Positions 53,508 to 64,000 of a stretch of DNA of 64,000 nucleotides are shown one piece after another (position 1 is the stretch's first letter; the number at the start of each line of letters is the position of its first letter). Where the stretch lies: assembly GCA_014871385.1 (NCBI GenBank), contig CM026423.1, forward strand, positions 24,250,906 through 24,314,905, written 5' to 3'. Source of the DNA: Ceratodon purpureus. Taxonomy: Eukaryota > Streptophyta > Bryopsida > Pseudoditrichales > Ditrichaceae. A program made the translations under genes and the position numbers. Below the pieces are notes generated by a model. That model was not told where the DNA came from and made no database searches. It saw only the letters and a list, made by a program, of their open reading frames with translations.

Positions 53508-54085
53508 CTCCCCCCCCCCCCCCCCCCCCCCGGCCGTCCCCGGGGACGGCCACGGCCGACCCCGCGTGGACGGCCGTCGCCCACGGTCGTCGGATCTTCT
53601 CCGACGAGAAGATCCTACGGCTGCGAACGACGGCCGTCCCCGCGGGGTCGGACAAGGCCCGTCCCCGGGGACGGCCACGGCCGACCCCGCGGTCGGAAGG
53701 TCCGTCCGCGTGGACGGCCCTGGCCGACCGCGTGGACAGCCGTGGCCGTCCCCGGGGACGGCCACGGCCCACCCCGCGGTCGGAAGGGCCGTCCGCGTGG
53801 TCGGCCGTGGCCGACCACGCCGCTGCAGCCTCCGACCGCGGGGTGGAGCACGGCCGTCCCCGCGGTGGGCCGCGACCGACCCCGGGGACGCCCGTCGACG
53901 TGGTCGGCCGTCCCGACCGCGGGGCGGCGGTCCACCGACGCACCCTTTGGGGAGCGGTCGCGGCCGCACGACCGGTCGCGGCCGCGATCGTGGACGGCGG
54001 CGACCGCTCCCGCGACGGACCAGTTACGGCCGTTGGATTCTCCATTCCCCGAGATCCAACGGCCGTTGGGGGGCCGTCGTTTGAC
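53508..54085. repeat. GC-rich array of GGCCGTCC / GACGGCC motifs with a poly-C start (right)
   Basis: It starts with about 22 Cs, then GGCCGTCCCCG-GGGACGGCCACGGCCGACC blocks repeated several times, with Arg/Pro/Gly-rich artefact frames on both strands. It lies 380 bp upstream of the plus-strand gene, mirroring the left array. Confidence 0.8.
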
Positions 54086-54464
54086 CTAACTCGCTGCATA
54101 GGGGTTCGGGCCAACATAAATGGCTGGCCCTTCTTCCTTTTTCTTCACTTGGGTGCTCGTGCTACATGTGCTGGATTTACTTCAGCTCAGTTGCGTTCCT
54201 CCAAGCTTTTACTACTTCCCCACGGGTTATCGTGGTATTGTGTTTTGGTTGTCAGAAATGTTTGTTGGTTATTATGAAACCAACAATATAGTGCTTCATA
54301 CGTACGGTTTTTTGGCAGGAGTTCTGGGTTTTGTTTTAGTCCTTATGCACTAGATATATACGAGATTAAATCAACTTTTATACGGTGGGGAGAAGTTACA
54401 GGCATTGTTACGAGGTTGGTTCGATACACGGTATTCACAGCTACTCGCTTACCGGACTTTCGCC
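54086..54464 (+). promoter_or_regulatory. Upstream region of the 54,465 gene
   Basis: Balanced composition, no domain in short frames. A weak acceptor-like GGTATTCACAG ends at 54,440, so the coding exon may begin after a leader intron. Confidence 0.35.
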
Positions 54465-55967
54465 ATGCCTCGTAACGACCGGGGAGGACCCTCCACTCCT
54501 AAAAGGAAACACCCCTTGGATCCATACGCTACGAATGACCCTGATTGTGTAGCAGAGATTGGATGGGAGGGGGAACCATCACCATGGCGGATGGTAACTT
54601 GCAAGGAATATGTCAAGATGAAGCACCTCATGAAGTTGATCCCAGTACATCTACGTACCGAGGCTGCGGAGAAACAAGCAACACAGGGAGAGATTAGGAT
54701 CGACAATTGTGAAAGTAATCATTTCAAAATTCGATACAACGAGGTTTTTCGAGCAGCACGAATCCAGAACTCCCGACCTCATATCATGTTGTATTCGAAT
54801 ATGGCAATGGTGTGGGCGGAGATAGTCTTACACAAGAGGGTTGACTGGACCACAGTCTCGGGCCTGAGGACAGATAGAATGAACAGAGACAGCATGGATC
54901 TTGTAACAGACTGGAGTGGACATAGCGATTGTCCCCCATTACATATTTCAAACCGTCGGAGTCCACCGGCACAAGATGCAGGAATACAAACTCTAGCCAT
55001 CGAATATAATGATGAGGAACAGGAGAGACGTCGTTTAAGCTATGATGATGAAGACAACTATCGAGGGCGTCGCTCAAACGAAAATCCCAGGAATCGCAGA
55101 GGGCATCGTGCCAGAGAGTCATCACGTACCAACCATGAGGAGTATGGACAAAGCTCTGCCCACGGGGGACACCGTTCGCTAGATCGTCAGGACATGGGAC
55201 CCCACGAACAAGGCTATGGCCACGGGGAACCGGAAGGAGCTGATTTACCCTTTGACTTTGCGGATGGTGCGTATGGACCCTATGGGAGACGACCGTGGCC
55301 AGATTATGCAACGGGATCAAGATACTTTAGTAACTATGACGACGGCTGGACGGAAATACCGAGTCCTCCAAGGAGTGCTAGTCCGCGCCATCGAACACCT
55401 CCGAGAGAGGTACCTCACGGTTATTCCCCAGATCGCGAAGAAGATACGCAGAGACTGGGACGTGATGATTACGCAACTCCCCCTCCATACCGCGGATATG
55501 GTGGTCATGGTACCCCATCTGCCCTATTTGCAGAAGATGATTTCAGATCATCTTCGCGGACTCCGCCTAGAATATTTCCTCCACCTCTAGGTTATCACAC
55601 CGACGGTACTGATCACAATAGCGGGGACAACTGCAACGTACTTCATCGCGATGACAGAGTACCACCTCCTCCTTTTGGATACCCTCCCGGTCGAGTTGTA
55701 AGAGATAGCTATTTTGAGGAAGAACTAGAGTTGGAGCGAACAAGGCAAACTTACGTACTACAGATGGAGAATCATGCATTTCACCTTAGACGGGATAATC
55801 AAAGATTGATGGAGGAGAGAGAGAGACTTCTGAGAGCCTCCACAAATTCTGCAAGGCACGGGCCACAAGAAACGTACAATCGGGGAGGTCCAAGCGAACT
55901 CCCCAATGATGGGAACTATTATCATCCATATGACTACAATGGATTAGGGTGGAGGGGAGACTATTAG
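54465..55967 (+). CDS. Protein with RING-partner N-terminal domain, disordered middle and C-terminal coiled coil (500 aa)
   Basis: I start at ATG 54,465 (MPRNDRGGPSTPKRKHP), although the frame is open from 54,405. Residues about 25-140 parallel the N-terminus of the RING protein: AEIGWEGEPSPW, CKEYVKMKHLMKLIP, HFKIRYNEVFRAARI, MVWAEIVLHKRVDW. The middle (residues 170-430) is Arg/Asp/Tyr/Pro-rich and probably disordered. A coiled coil near the end reads EEELELERTRQTYVLQ and RRDNQRLMEERERLLRAS. There is no catalytic motif. By its shared domain it may bind the same partner or DNA site as the RING protein. It is transcribed away from the shared AT-rich core. Confidence 0.72.
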   Translation: MPRNDRGGPSTPKRKHPLDPYATNDPDCVAEIGWEGEPSPWRMVTCKEYVKMKHLMKLIPVHLRTEAAEKQATQGEIRIDNCESNHFKIRYNEVFRAARIQNSRPHIMLYSNMAMVWAEIVLHKRVDWTTVSGLRTDRMNRDSMDLVTDWSGHSDCPPLHISNRRSPPAQDAGIQTLAIEYNDEEQERRRLSYDDEDNYRGRRSNENPRNRRGHRARESSRTNHEEYGQSSAHGGHRSLDRQDMGPHEQGYGHGEPEGADLPFDFADGAYGPYGRRPWPDYATGSRYFSNYDDGWTEIPSPPRSASPRHRTPPREVPHGYSPDREEDTQRLGRDDYATPPPYRGYGGHGTPSALFAEDDFRSSSRTPPRIFPPPLGYHTDGTDHNSGDNCNVLHRDDRVPPPPFGYPPGRVVRDSYFEEELELERTRQTYVLQMENHAFHLRRDNQRLMEERERLLRASTNSARHGPQETYNRGGPSELPNDGNYYHPYDYNGLGWRGDY

Positions 55968-56665
55968 AATGGGGTGCATGGTAGTACTTTCTACAGCATC
56001 GGAGCGTACCGAGACTTTAATGTGGACTTCGCATATTACAAATTTACAACGGAAAGTAAAAGATGCAAGCATAGTATGTACGTAGTTTGCAGTTTTGTAG
56101 ATGGAGGTTTAAAATGTACGGACTCAAGAATACTGGCACGTGCCACATTTTGCAAGTAGAATAGATATAATTAGTGTTTTAGAGTGTAGTTGTGTTGTCT
56201 TTTATATTGTAGTTGTCTTCACATTTGAAAGGAATTTACCTTTTTAATATTCTTGTAGCCGTATTCGAAGTGCACATTACTATCAATATCACTATTTTTA
56301 AAATGACAACTTCCTATTGACATGGGTTACGAGTCTACGACTTACGAGCACTAGAATATAATGAATCTCAAGACAAGTATGCAAAATAATTTTCAATTAT
56401 TTTTTTGGCTAAATTAATAAGAATATCGTGAATGATATTTTTTGATGGATGCATATTTATATCTAAGGTATTTGTTTGTACAGGGGATTATAAGCAATCA
56501 CGTTTTGCGGCCCTTACGCTTTCGTCTTCACGAAAAGAACTTCAGTATACGCTTGCCAATATTTGTAAGAATAAAAATTACAAAGCATAACGGTTACAAT
56601 TCACATATCGCATCATTTTCATAATTAGAATTGAGAGTATCGACTTTTAGCTAGATGTGCGGATG
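55968..56665. other. 3' flank, no gene
   Basis: AT-rich sequence with short frames only. The junction with the second palindrome element falls near 56,666, where half a palindrome is missing. Confidence 0.5.
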
Positions 56666-57264
56666 ATGACTTCGAGTCGAGCTAAACTGCAAGGGGCCCA
56701 TGGTAGGGGTCTCAGCAGTTTAGCTCGACTCGAGCTAAACTGCAAGGGCCCATGGGTGGCGTCCCAGCAGTTTAGCTCGACTCGAGCTAAACTACTGGGA
56801 CGCCCACCATGATCCCCTTGCAGTTTAGCTCGAGTCGAGCTAAACTGCTTGGGCTTCATAATGGAGCACTCACAGTTTAGCTCGACTCGAGCTAAACTGC
56901 AGTGGATCTCCCTGGTATGTTTCGGGAGGTTGACCTTACAATTTAGCTCGAATCGAGCTAAATTGTGAGTTCTCCCATATGAAGTCTCAGCAGTTTAGCT
57001 CGACTCGAGCTAAACAGTGGCCAAATGTTACTTAGTACACTACGGTTTAGCTCGAATCGAGCTTACCTGCACTGTACAAAATAATATTTGGCTGCAGTTT
57101 AGCTCGAGTCGAGCTAAACTGTAGCAGTTAATGGACTATTTTTAAAGTGTTTTTAGTTTAGTGACCCTTTTTTATACATGTTGTATGTGAGTTTAGCTCA
57201 AGTCGAGCTAAACTGTCAAGCGGGAGTTGTCTTCTGCACGCAGTTTAGCTCGACTCGAGCTAAA
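56666..57264. repeat. Palindrome array A of copy 2 (11 sites, 52-53-bp period)
   Basis: Full sites start at 56,719, 56,771, 56,824, 56,876, 56,942, 56,994, 57,046, 57,098, 57,192 and 57,244. A right half-site at 56,677-56,686 marks an eleventh at the truncation. Seven steps are 52 or 53 bp. Central bases vary (C, G, A), and 57,046 and 57,192 carry half-site mismatches. Confidence 0.92.
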
Positions 57265-58690
57265 CTTTTCGTGATTTTTGAGGGATTGGTTACGCAATTT
57301 GCAGAAATATTTAGTACTTTTCGGCCATTTTATTCTTCTCTCTTCAATTTCCTCCGTTCTAAAGCTAGAAAAACGTGTTCCGTCTGCAGAAATGAAGGAT
57401 TTCAGATGGTCAGAACACTAACATACACAGAATGAAACAAATGTTTCACATCAAATTACAGTAAACCCTAAAAATGCGGAAGTCTAATGACTAAACTTCT
57501 TCCAAACAGCTCTGTAATTAGAAACAAGATGCAAATGTCAATGAAATGTAAGAAACAAGACAACGAATATGCTACTAAAAGCATATATTAATAATCACAT
57601 ACATGATACAGACGACTACAAAACAGACATTAATTCAGACACGAACACCGACACCGCTCACAATGAAATTCATGTGGGCAGAAATACAGACAAGTGCACG
57701 CACACACAGATTCTATCAAAACCACAACTTACATACGAAGCACATGCGAATGATACAACCCGAATCCCTGGACCATATGATACAACAACCACAGAGAATG
57801 ATAACAATGATACATTAAATCAGTATAACTGACCTAAAGGGACCAAGAAACTTATTTACGAAATCAGACAGAACACTCGGATACGCACAGACAGACAGGG
57901 ATAGGTTTTTCTTTCCAATCACTCACACAAACAGACAGGTTTTATTTCCAATCACCAAGGTTTATTACGAATGGAAAATAAAAATCAAACAGCAAATATG
58001 GCTTACAGTATGATGCACAAACAAGCAGGATGGAGGCTCCGAATGAAGAAAAGTCCACGCTCCATAAACTGGACGCGCCCGTTGTCGAGGTCTCCACTCC
58101 CAAACGGCACGGGACGAACTCTGCCACTTGCAAATTGCAAATCCTTCGAGGATAGTACGTGAGTTTAACCCTAAAACCCTCAAACAATATGAGCAGGTCT
58201 GCCGAGAACTCGCTTCTGAAACCCTAACCGTGGATCATTCTTTCTACTCTTGAAGGCAAATAAAAGAAACACAAACCCCAGCAATGAACACCTGAAACGA
58301 AAGGCGCGCAATAACACTTCTAACCATCCGAGGAAAACATAAACCCTACAGACCGCAGTCTATGTCAATTGAAGAACTCGCACTCTCTGGAGCAAAGAAA
58401 CGAAACAAACTATATCCCTCGAACTTGCGCGATGAAACTATTTCACTGTAGCACTGTGGCGCACATAACCCAACTGTCACGAACTCGATTCCCGCACACG
58501 GAAACACAGTCGCAGTAAGCAAGACACAGACACAGAAAACAAGGAAGACGAGGAAGAAGACCTCCGTGGACGAGGTATTGGGCGGACCAGTTCCTCTCTC
58601 GCGGGGGCCAGTGACCGCGCCGCCAAAAGGCGGATCCCTGTCACCGTGGGTTCGGATTCGTCCTATGCCCACGGGTTAAAATGTTTTCAA
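57265..58690 (-). promoter_or_regulatory. Diverged leader-like region of copy 2
   Basis: It corresponds by order and patchy similarity to 24,975-26,440 (shared TCAGAACA and GTCACCG-GGG-TCCG / CCCACGG blocks). No gene was seen. AAACCCTAA-type boxes occur near 57,463, 58,166 and 58,220. Confidence 0.4.
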
Positions 58691-59039
58691 TCTTTATAGA
58701 CCTAGAAATTTAAACTAGTAGAACTAATTTATATACCTAGTAATTTAAACTACTAGAAATAATGTTTCATAGTGTAGGCTAAATCTTGAAATATATTAAA
58801 ATTAATCCATTCAATTAAAATTGCACTCCAACTATTATTTATGTATTGATGAATGGTATAAGATATTTAATCAAATTGAGTTCTACTTAATTCATATAAT
58901 TCAAATATTTTAATATTATTTGAATATGAGACGTCTAAAAATTTGATTAACATGATAATCCTTTCAAATATATGAAGTTCATATTTGTTCAAAGACGAAT
59001 TTAATTTGAATACATAAGATTAGAGTTTAAATAATAGTT

Positions 59040-62000
59040 TGTAATTATATAACGAAAGCATCAAATATGAATACACTATTAGTTCCTGAAAATGAATTTA
59101 CTATACTCTAATTGGAATCATATTTACATAAATGTTATCATCATATTCATAAAGTACATGTTAGTATCATAATTTATCTATAATATAATAAATTATTAAA
59201 GTATACTAAGGTACTAATATATTCATTTAGAATATCATATTTAATTAATGATTATAGTACAAGAATAATAATCTATATTCAAGTATATACAAATCTTAAA
59301 ATGATATACAAATATATTCAAGTATGTATTATACGAAATACATTGTGTGTATATAAAATTTTTGTATATATATACTGAATTAGAATTCTATTCCAAATAA
59401 ATTCCATGCCATTTCAAAGATTTTGATAATTCAGAATTCATATACAAGCATGTACATAGATACTGCAATTTAAAAATTTGATTTTCAGTACGGAATAATA
59501 ATTTTAGTAATATCAGAATCACTGAATGGTATTATTAAAATTTGTAAGAATTGCGAGTTAAATATTACTGGCCCTTTTTTTATTTTATTTTTATGAACCT
59601 GATTCGGGTAGTGAGAAAGTGAAAATAACTTTTTATAGGAATTTACTTTAAAGATAGATAGTGCGATTCAATCTCCATATTGTTAACCCCATATGGTTTG
59701 GTAAACCTGCTCTTTCTTACCTTAAGAAGAATTCACCATGATGGCTCCAATAACTCACATGGGATTGGAGAACCATGACCCTTAATGTGTACTGTGAATG
59801 GAGTTGAGGTTACCAACCCAGTGTGAGTTTCAATGAAACCTAAACAGGATAGGGAACTCGTTTTTTTAGGGTTCTGATGAAAAGTATTGGTAATATTTTA
59901 CAATGCTTCACAACATGCTTGCATTATGTGAAGTTGGTTTAGGGTTTTGATTGTATTTGCATTTATATACATTTCTGAATCTACATTAGATTTTGATTTT
60001 TGATTTTTTTGAATTGACTAAATTTAATCAATTCAATAATGCTTCTTCCAATTTTGTAATAATAATTTGTAATTATTTGACTAAGCATCAAATTCAAATA
60101 CACTATTTGCAATGATAATGAATTTCATATACTCAAATTGGAAACATATTTACCTAAATATAATAATCATATTCCTAAAGTACATGTTAGTAACATAATT
60201 TAATTATAATATAATAATATAGTATAGTATACTAAGGTACTAATATATTCATTTACAAAATTATTTTTAGTTATTGATTATGAAACGAGAATAATAATCT
60301 ATATTCAAGTATACACAAATCTAAAAATGATATACAAATATATTCAAGTATATATACGAAGTACATTGTTAAAAATAAAAGTATTAAATTATAGAATTCA
60401 ATTCATTTATTATGGCAAATTCTTTATATTTTTTAAAAGGTTTATGGTTCTTTATATTTATACATGAGAAGCGAATATTTAAACCATGGTATGCCTTCTA
60501 TGATTGGCATTAAATTACACAAACCTTAATCAATTCATTAATGTTCTACCTTGACTAATATTTGTACAATTTTATTACATTCTAATAAGAAAGTGGAATG
60601 CTTGCTTCATTTGCATAATTTTAAAATACAAAATTCATAATTCACAGATTCAAACGAAATTTACTACTACATTTACTAGATAGCATGGACATATTAGAAT
60701 ACGAAATATACAAATATGAAAGCATCAGATGCAACACTGGTTTTCGTCTAGAAGAACCCTGTTTTGAAGGCGTTCCATTCCAAAAGTAGTTTACAATCCA
60801 CACGGGGAACACCATCAGCAAAAGTTACCAAAAGATGAAAGTCATCTGTTTTTACATCTATGGTTTCCAAATATTGTATAATCTAACGGTCCTGCTAACT
60901 ACTCCTGAAGTCCCCATTCCATATCTGAGGTGATTAGCAGCAAAAAGTAAAATCGTAGAAGTATATCGAAGATGCCTGCAAGTTCAGGAGCAAAGAGAAA
61001 AACAGGATCAGATGGTATGATGTTTAGGGTTCAAAACGGAAAAGTGCATGTCAAAAGCAAGGACTCATCCTCCTAACAATCAGAACGAACACAGCATGAG
61101 CCATTAAAATGCTGCGCACCACATACAGCAAACGCAATCTATTATTATGAAAACATCAAACTGAGGGCAACGTTAAGGGTTCTGAGGAGATAACAATTCA
61201 CCTACTCATTCATGTGGTGGGCTCCCCAAATCCACGCTCCCCTCCTCATTAGAATCAGGCATAGAGAAGCCCTCGCCGGAGGTGAGGGGAAACTTGATGT
61301 TGGAAGCGTTCATAATCTCCAGTTGCTCTAGACCATGTGCAATAGTCCAATCCCACTCCACACCAGGCTGCATTTGGCGTGCAATGAGGTTCCACGGGGG
61401 AATCTCTACGCCGCGACCACGGGCGCGTTCCACAGCCATAAACCAGGGACGAAGCTCCTCCACTCCTTGTGGAGAAACAACCACCTCCCACTCGTCTGGC
61501 GGGTAACTTGACACCCTAAAACCACCGCCCGACCTCCTCATCACAGCAAATGAACTACAAGTAGATGAAACAGAAGGGAAACTAAGAATGAAACAACTGT
61601 TTCGTCGCCCAAAGGAACTTATGCTTATGAAGCGGCATGGGCGGGAAGCCGAATGTTCCAGAGTAACGAAGGGGACTTTGACCAGACTCGGTAATGGGAC
61701 TTTGACTAATGTGGGCTTTCGAAAGTCCGGATTTACTTAAATGTGTCATTTTAATTTATTATTAAAGAATTGATTAATGGGATTGTATGCTTAGACAAGC
61801 ATCTAGAGCCTTTTTCGATATTATATATTAATACTACAATTATAATTATGATCATTGGTTTAATACGTTTCATTTGAATCCATAATTTATGAGTTTTTTT
61901 TTAAAAAAATGAATGAACCAAACATTCCACTTTCTTATTAGAATGTAATAAAATTGTACAAATATTAATCAAGGTAGAACATTAATGAATTGATTAAGGT

Positions 62001-62740
62001 TTGTGTAATTTCCATGCCAATCATAGAAGGCATACCATGGTTTAAATATTCGCTTCTCATGAATATATATAAAAAACCATAAACCTTTTAAAAAATATAA
62101 AGAATTTGCCATAATAAACGAATTGATTTCTATAATCTAATACTTTTATTTTTAACAATGTACTTCGTATATATACTTGAATATATTTGTATATCATTTT
62201 TAGATTTGTATATACTTGAATATAGATTATTATTCTCGTATTATAATTAATAATTAAATATAAAATTGTAAATGAATATATTAGAGCCTTGGTATACTAT
62301 ATTATATTATAATATTATAATTAAATTATGATACTATCATGTACTTTAAGAATATTAGGCTTACATTTAGGTCAACGTACTTTCACCCCATGCCTATCAT
62401 ACAAGGCATACCATGGTTTAAATATTTGCTTCTCATGATTAAATATTAACAATTCAATCTTCTAAAAAACGTATATAATTTGCCATGAGAAATGAATTAA
62501 ATTCTATAATCTAATACTATTATTTTTAACAATGTATTTCGTATATATTTGAATATACTTGTATATCATTTTAAGATTTGTATACATTAGATTTTAGTTA
62601 ATTATTCTCGTACTATTCTTAACTGGACATTAAATTGTTAATGAATATATTAGTACCTACTTGTAAATGAATATATAATTATATTATACATATTATAATC
62701 CTAACATGTATATTAAAAATATACATGTTAAGATGTAGAG
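59040..62740. repeat. Central AT-rich large inverted repeat island of copy 2
   Basis: The left side has two direct versions of one sequence (59,050-59,345 and 60,060-60,370), continuing to 60,670 in the second. The right side has their complements (61,855-62,375 and 62,400-62,700). Shared words include AAAGTACATGTTAGTA, ACTAAGGTACTAATATATTC and ATATACGAAGTACATTGTT. The arms pair around the ORF at 61,206. This copy shows the inverted repeat more completely than copy 1. Confidence 0.82.
61206..61541 (-). CDS. Small Trp-rich repeat protein, single-repeat version (111 aa)
   Basis: From ATG 61,541 (MRRSGGGFRV) the frame encodes one ~77-residue repeat (DEWEVVVSPQGVEELRPWF, IPPWNLIARQMQPGVEWDWT, NASNIKFPLTSGEG) plus a tail ending GSVDLGSPPHE. 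In copy 1 the same tail DNA follows a second repeat but is out of frame, so the two copies end differently. The frame upstream of the ATG is broken relative to copy 1. Function is unknown. Confidence 0.58.
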   Translation of the reverse strand: MRRSGGGFRVSSYPPDEWEVVVSPQGVEELRPWFMAVERARGRGVEIPPWNLIARQMQPGVEWDWTIAHGLEQLEIMNASNIKFPLTSGEGFSMPDSNEEGSVDLGSPPHE

Positions 62741-63130
62741 TTCCAGAAACGAAAGAACAAATCTACACCATTCACGGCGTAAAGAACACATTATGAAATA
62801 AAGAGAGACATAAATAAAAGTACATGAATATATATACATGATAATTATATCTGACTAAATTTTTAGAGTACATAAATAATTCTAAATTTAAAAACATATC
62901 TACCAAGGTCTATCAAGAACTTTTCATGAACTCACATATAATGATTTGATTTCATATATCATATATAATAATGAAATTGAGCAAAAATACATACTTAGTA
63001 AATGGAGGTATGAATATTTGCAACGATATACTTCCCTGTATCAACCTGACTCACGAAATACAAATAGGTTCAAACAATTTTTGATTTAATTTTATTCCAT
63101 GTACGAGATATTTAATGTCCCTAGAAATGC
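62741..63130. other. AT-rich DNA, no gene
   Basis: Collinear with copy 1 apart from an extra ~60 bp near 62,880-62,945 that copy 1 lacks. Confidence 0.5.
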
Positions 63131-63219
63131 CTTAACCCTATACCCTAAACCCTTAACCCTGGACCTAAGACCCTAAACCCTTAACCCTGTACCCTATACC
63201 CTAAAACCTGAACCCTGAT
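63131..63219. promoter_or_regulatory. Telo-box-like CCCTAAA cluster, copy 2
   Basis: Same position relative to the leader block and array as 30,259-30,341 in copy 1. Confidence 0.45.
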
Positions 63220-63225
63220 AGAGGA

Positions 63226-63812
63226 AGAAAAGTTCGCGGCCAAAAGTCAACACTCTGTCTGGCGCTATAGGGACTTCCAACCCATCCCATTTGATTTAAT
63301 GCACCAAATATTTCGCATCTGCATTTATCTAAAGGGCCGAGAAGTATGGAAAGTGGTAATTCCCGCGCTTCTCACACCCCGAAATGTGGAGGGTCGAATG
63401 GTCATGCATGATTCCCGCCTATTTTCAAAACTCAAGCGGCATGAAAACGGTCACACGTTAGAGAATGACCTCTGGAATCGTCCCCGCTCGAAGTCTTTTC
63501 TCTACTCACTTGCTTCTCTCGCTTGAAGGAGCTCTCGGCGCTCACTTGGAGGTGGTTATTTTCTGGGCGGAAGCTGTATTGCGCCGTTTCTCTTGTACGT
63601 CTTCTCTTTAGTTTTCTCCGATCATCAGTACACATCATTGATTTCTGGTTGTTGTATGCTTTCCATTGTTTCAAGTCATGGTGTATTTGCAGTGTCTCTC
63701 TTTACTTCTTACAGACGTTTTAGAGCGGACACCATAAGCGTACTCTGAGTCTGCGACTCACAATTCCGAAGATGGAAGCACCTATTAAAGCGCCGCTTTT
63801 TGCGGACGGCAG
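63226..63812 (+). promoter_or_regulatory. Leader block of the copy 2 right-hand gene
   Basis: Nearly identical to 30,345-30,940. At 63,734-63,735 the donor-like GT of copy 1 is AT. Confidence 0.45.
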
Positions 63813-64000
63813 TTTAGCTCGAGTCGAGCTAAACTGCTGTATCCAAAGGGCATCATGAGTTTAGCTCGAGCCGAGCTAAACTTCTGCATCCAAAGGGCAG
63901 CATGAGTTTAGCTCGAGTCGAGCTAAACTTCTGCATCCACACGGCAGCAGAAGTTTAGCTCGACTCGAGCTAAACTGCTGGACTATGGGCAGCATAAGTT
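63813..64000. repeat. Palindrome array B of copy 2 (four full sites, runs off the window)
   Basis: Sites start at 63,813, 63,860, 63,907 and 63,954, each step exactly 47 bp, with CTGCATCCAAAGGGCAGCA-like spacers. A further site appears to begin at the window end. Confidence 0.92.

Larger units (their letters stand above)
56666..64000. mobile_element. Second palindrome-array element (copy 2), left-truncated and continuing past the window
   Basis: The order is the same as the centre of copy 1: an array with a 52-53-bp period, a leader-like region, an AT-rich inverted-repeat island with the Trp-rich repeat ORF, telo-box cluster, leader block, then an array with a 47-bp period. Identity with copy 1 is very high from about 61,000 to 63,800 and much lower left of 58,700. 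The left gene block (ParB-like, FCP1-like) is absent: the element begins in a half palindrome. The transposase would lie beyond 64,000. Confidence 0.82.

Noticed and set aside
41161-56665. Terminal repeats of an hAT element around the hAT/RING block
   Set aside because: I looked for complementary ends near 41.4-41.6 kb and 56.4-56.7 kb and found none, so I do not call element borders.
1-64000. tRNA, rRNA or organellar insertions
   Set aside because: No cloverleaf with matching T-arm and anticodon arm, and no rRNA or organelle genes, were recognised by eye.

Overview
The window reads as nuclear DNA of a plant-lineage (streptophyte) eukaryote. Genes have GT-AG introns in plant style. There are plant-type CCCTAAA boxes, hAT and gag-type LTR elements, MITE-like foldback DNA, and decayed pieces of plant-like genes such as a nucleobase-ascorbate transporter. 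I cannot name the species. A charophyte alga or a repeat-rich early land plant would fit, but that is a guess. Nothing bacterial was seen.

Layout. (1) 1-13,806 is old, mostly AT-rich DNA with a C-terminal coding fragment, a foldback element, degenerate A-rich repeats, two decayed coding stretches and a transporter remnant. (2) 13,812-41,155 is a recent LTR retrotransposon with near-identical LTRs of about 800 bp and a 5-bp target duplication CCCGT. It encodes gag and a protease but no reverse transcriptase or integrase, and its long frame is broken only by TAG (eight times) and TGA (once). (3) Nested inside its gag is an 18,069-bp DNA element (17,138-35,206) with perfect 27-bp terminal inverted repeats and a 4-bp AGGT duplication. 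It carries a 945-aa DDD-type transposase candidate on the right (+). On the left (-) it carries a three-exon gene with a ParB-like and a possible methyltransferase-like segment, an FCP1/NIF-like pseudophosphatase, and a small basic protein. A central AT-rich inverted-repeat island holds one more small ORF.

The striking part is a 21-bp odd palindrome: half-site TTTAGCTCGA, one central base, then the reverse complement of the half-site. I count 33 copies in this element, all in introns, leaders or intergenic DNA and none in an exon. They form two dense arrays upstream of the divergent genes, one with a period of 52-53 bp and one with an almost exact period of 47 bp. Near the termini a variant class (TTTAGGTCG...) replaces the inner class.

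(4) 41,161-56,665 holds a different set of genes: an hAT transposase with one in-frame TGA, a 1,056-aa RING-H2 protein, and a coiled-coil protein that shares the RING protein's N-terminal domain. The last two are divergent, separated by an AT-rich core flanked by two GC-rich arrays. (5) 56,666-64,000 is the left-truncated core of a second, diverged member of the palindrome element family. It has the same array, central island and array order and runs off the window end.

Working model (inference): the palindrome element is a large self-organised DNA transposon whose divergent gene blocks are each fronted by phased palindrome arrays, probably binding sites for a dimeric protein encoded by the element or recruited by it.
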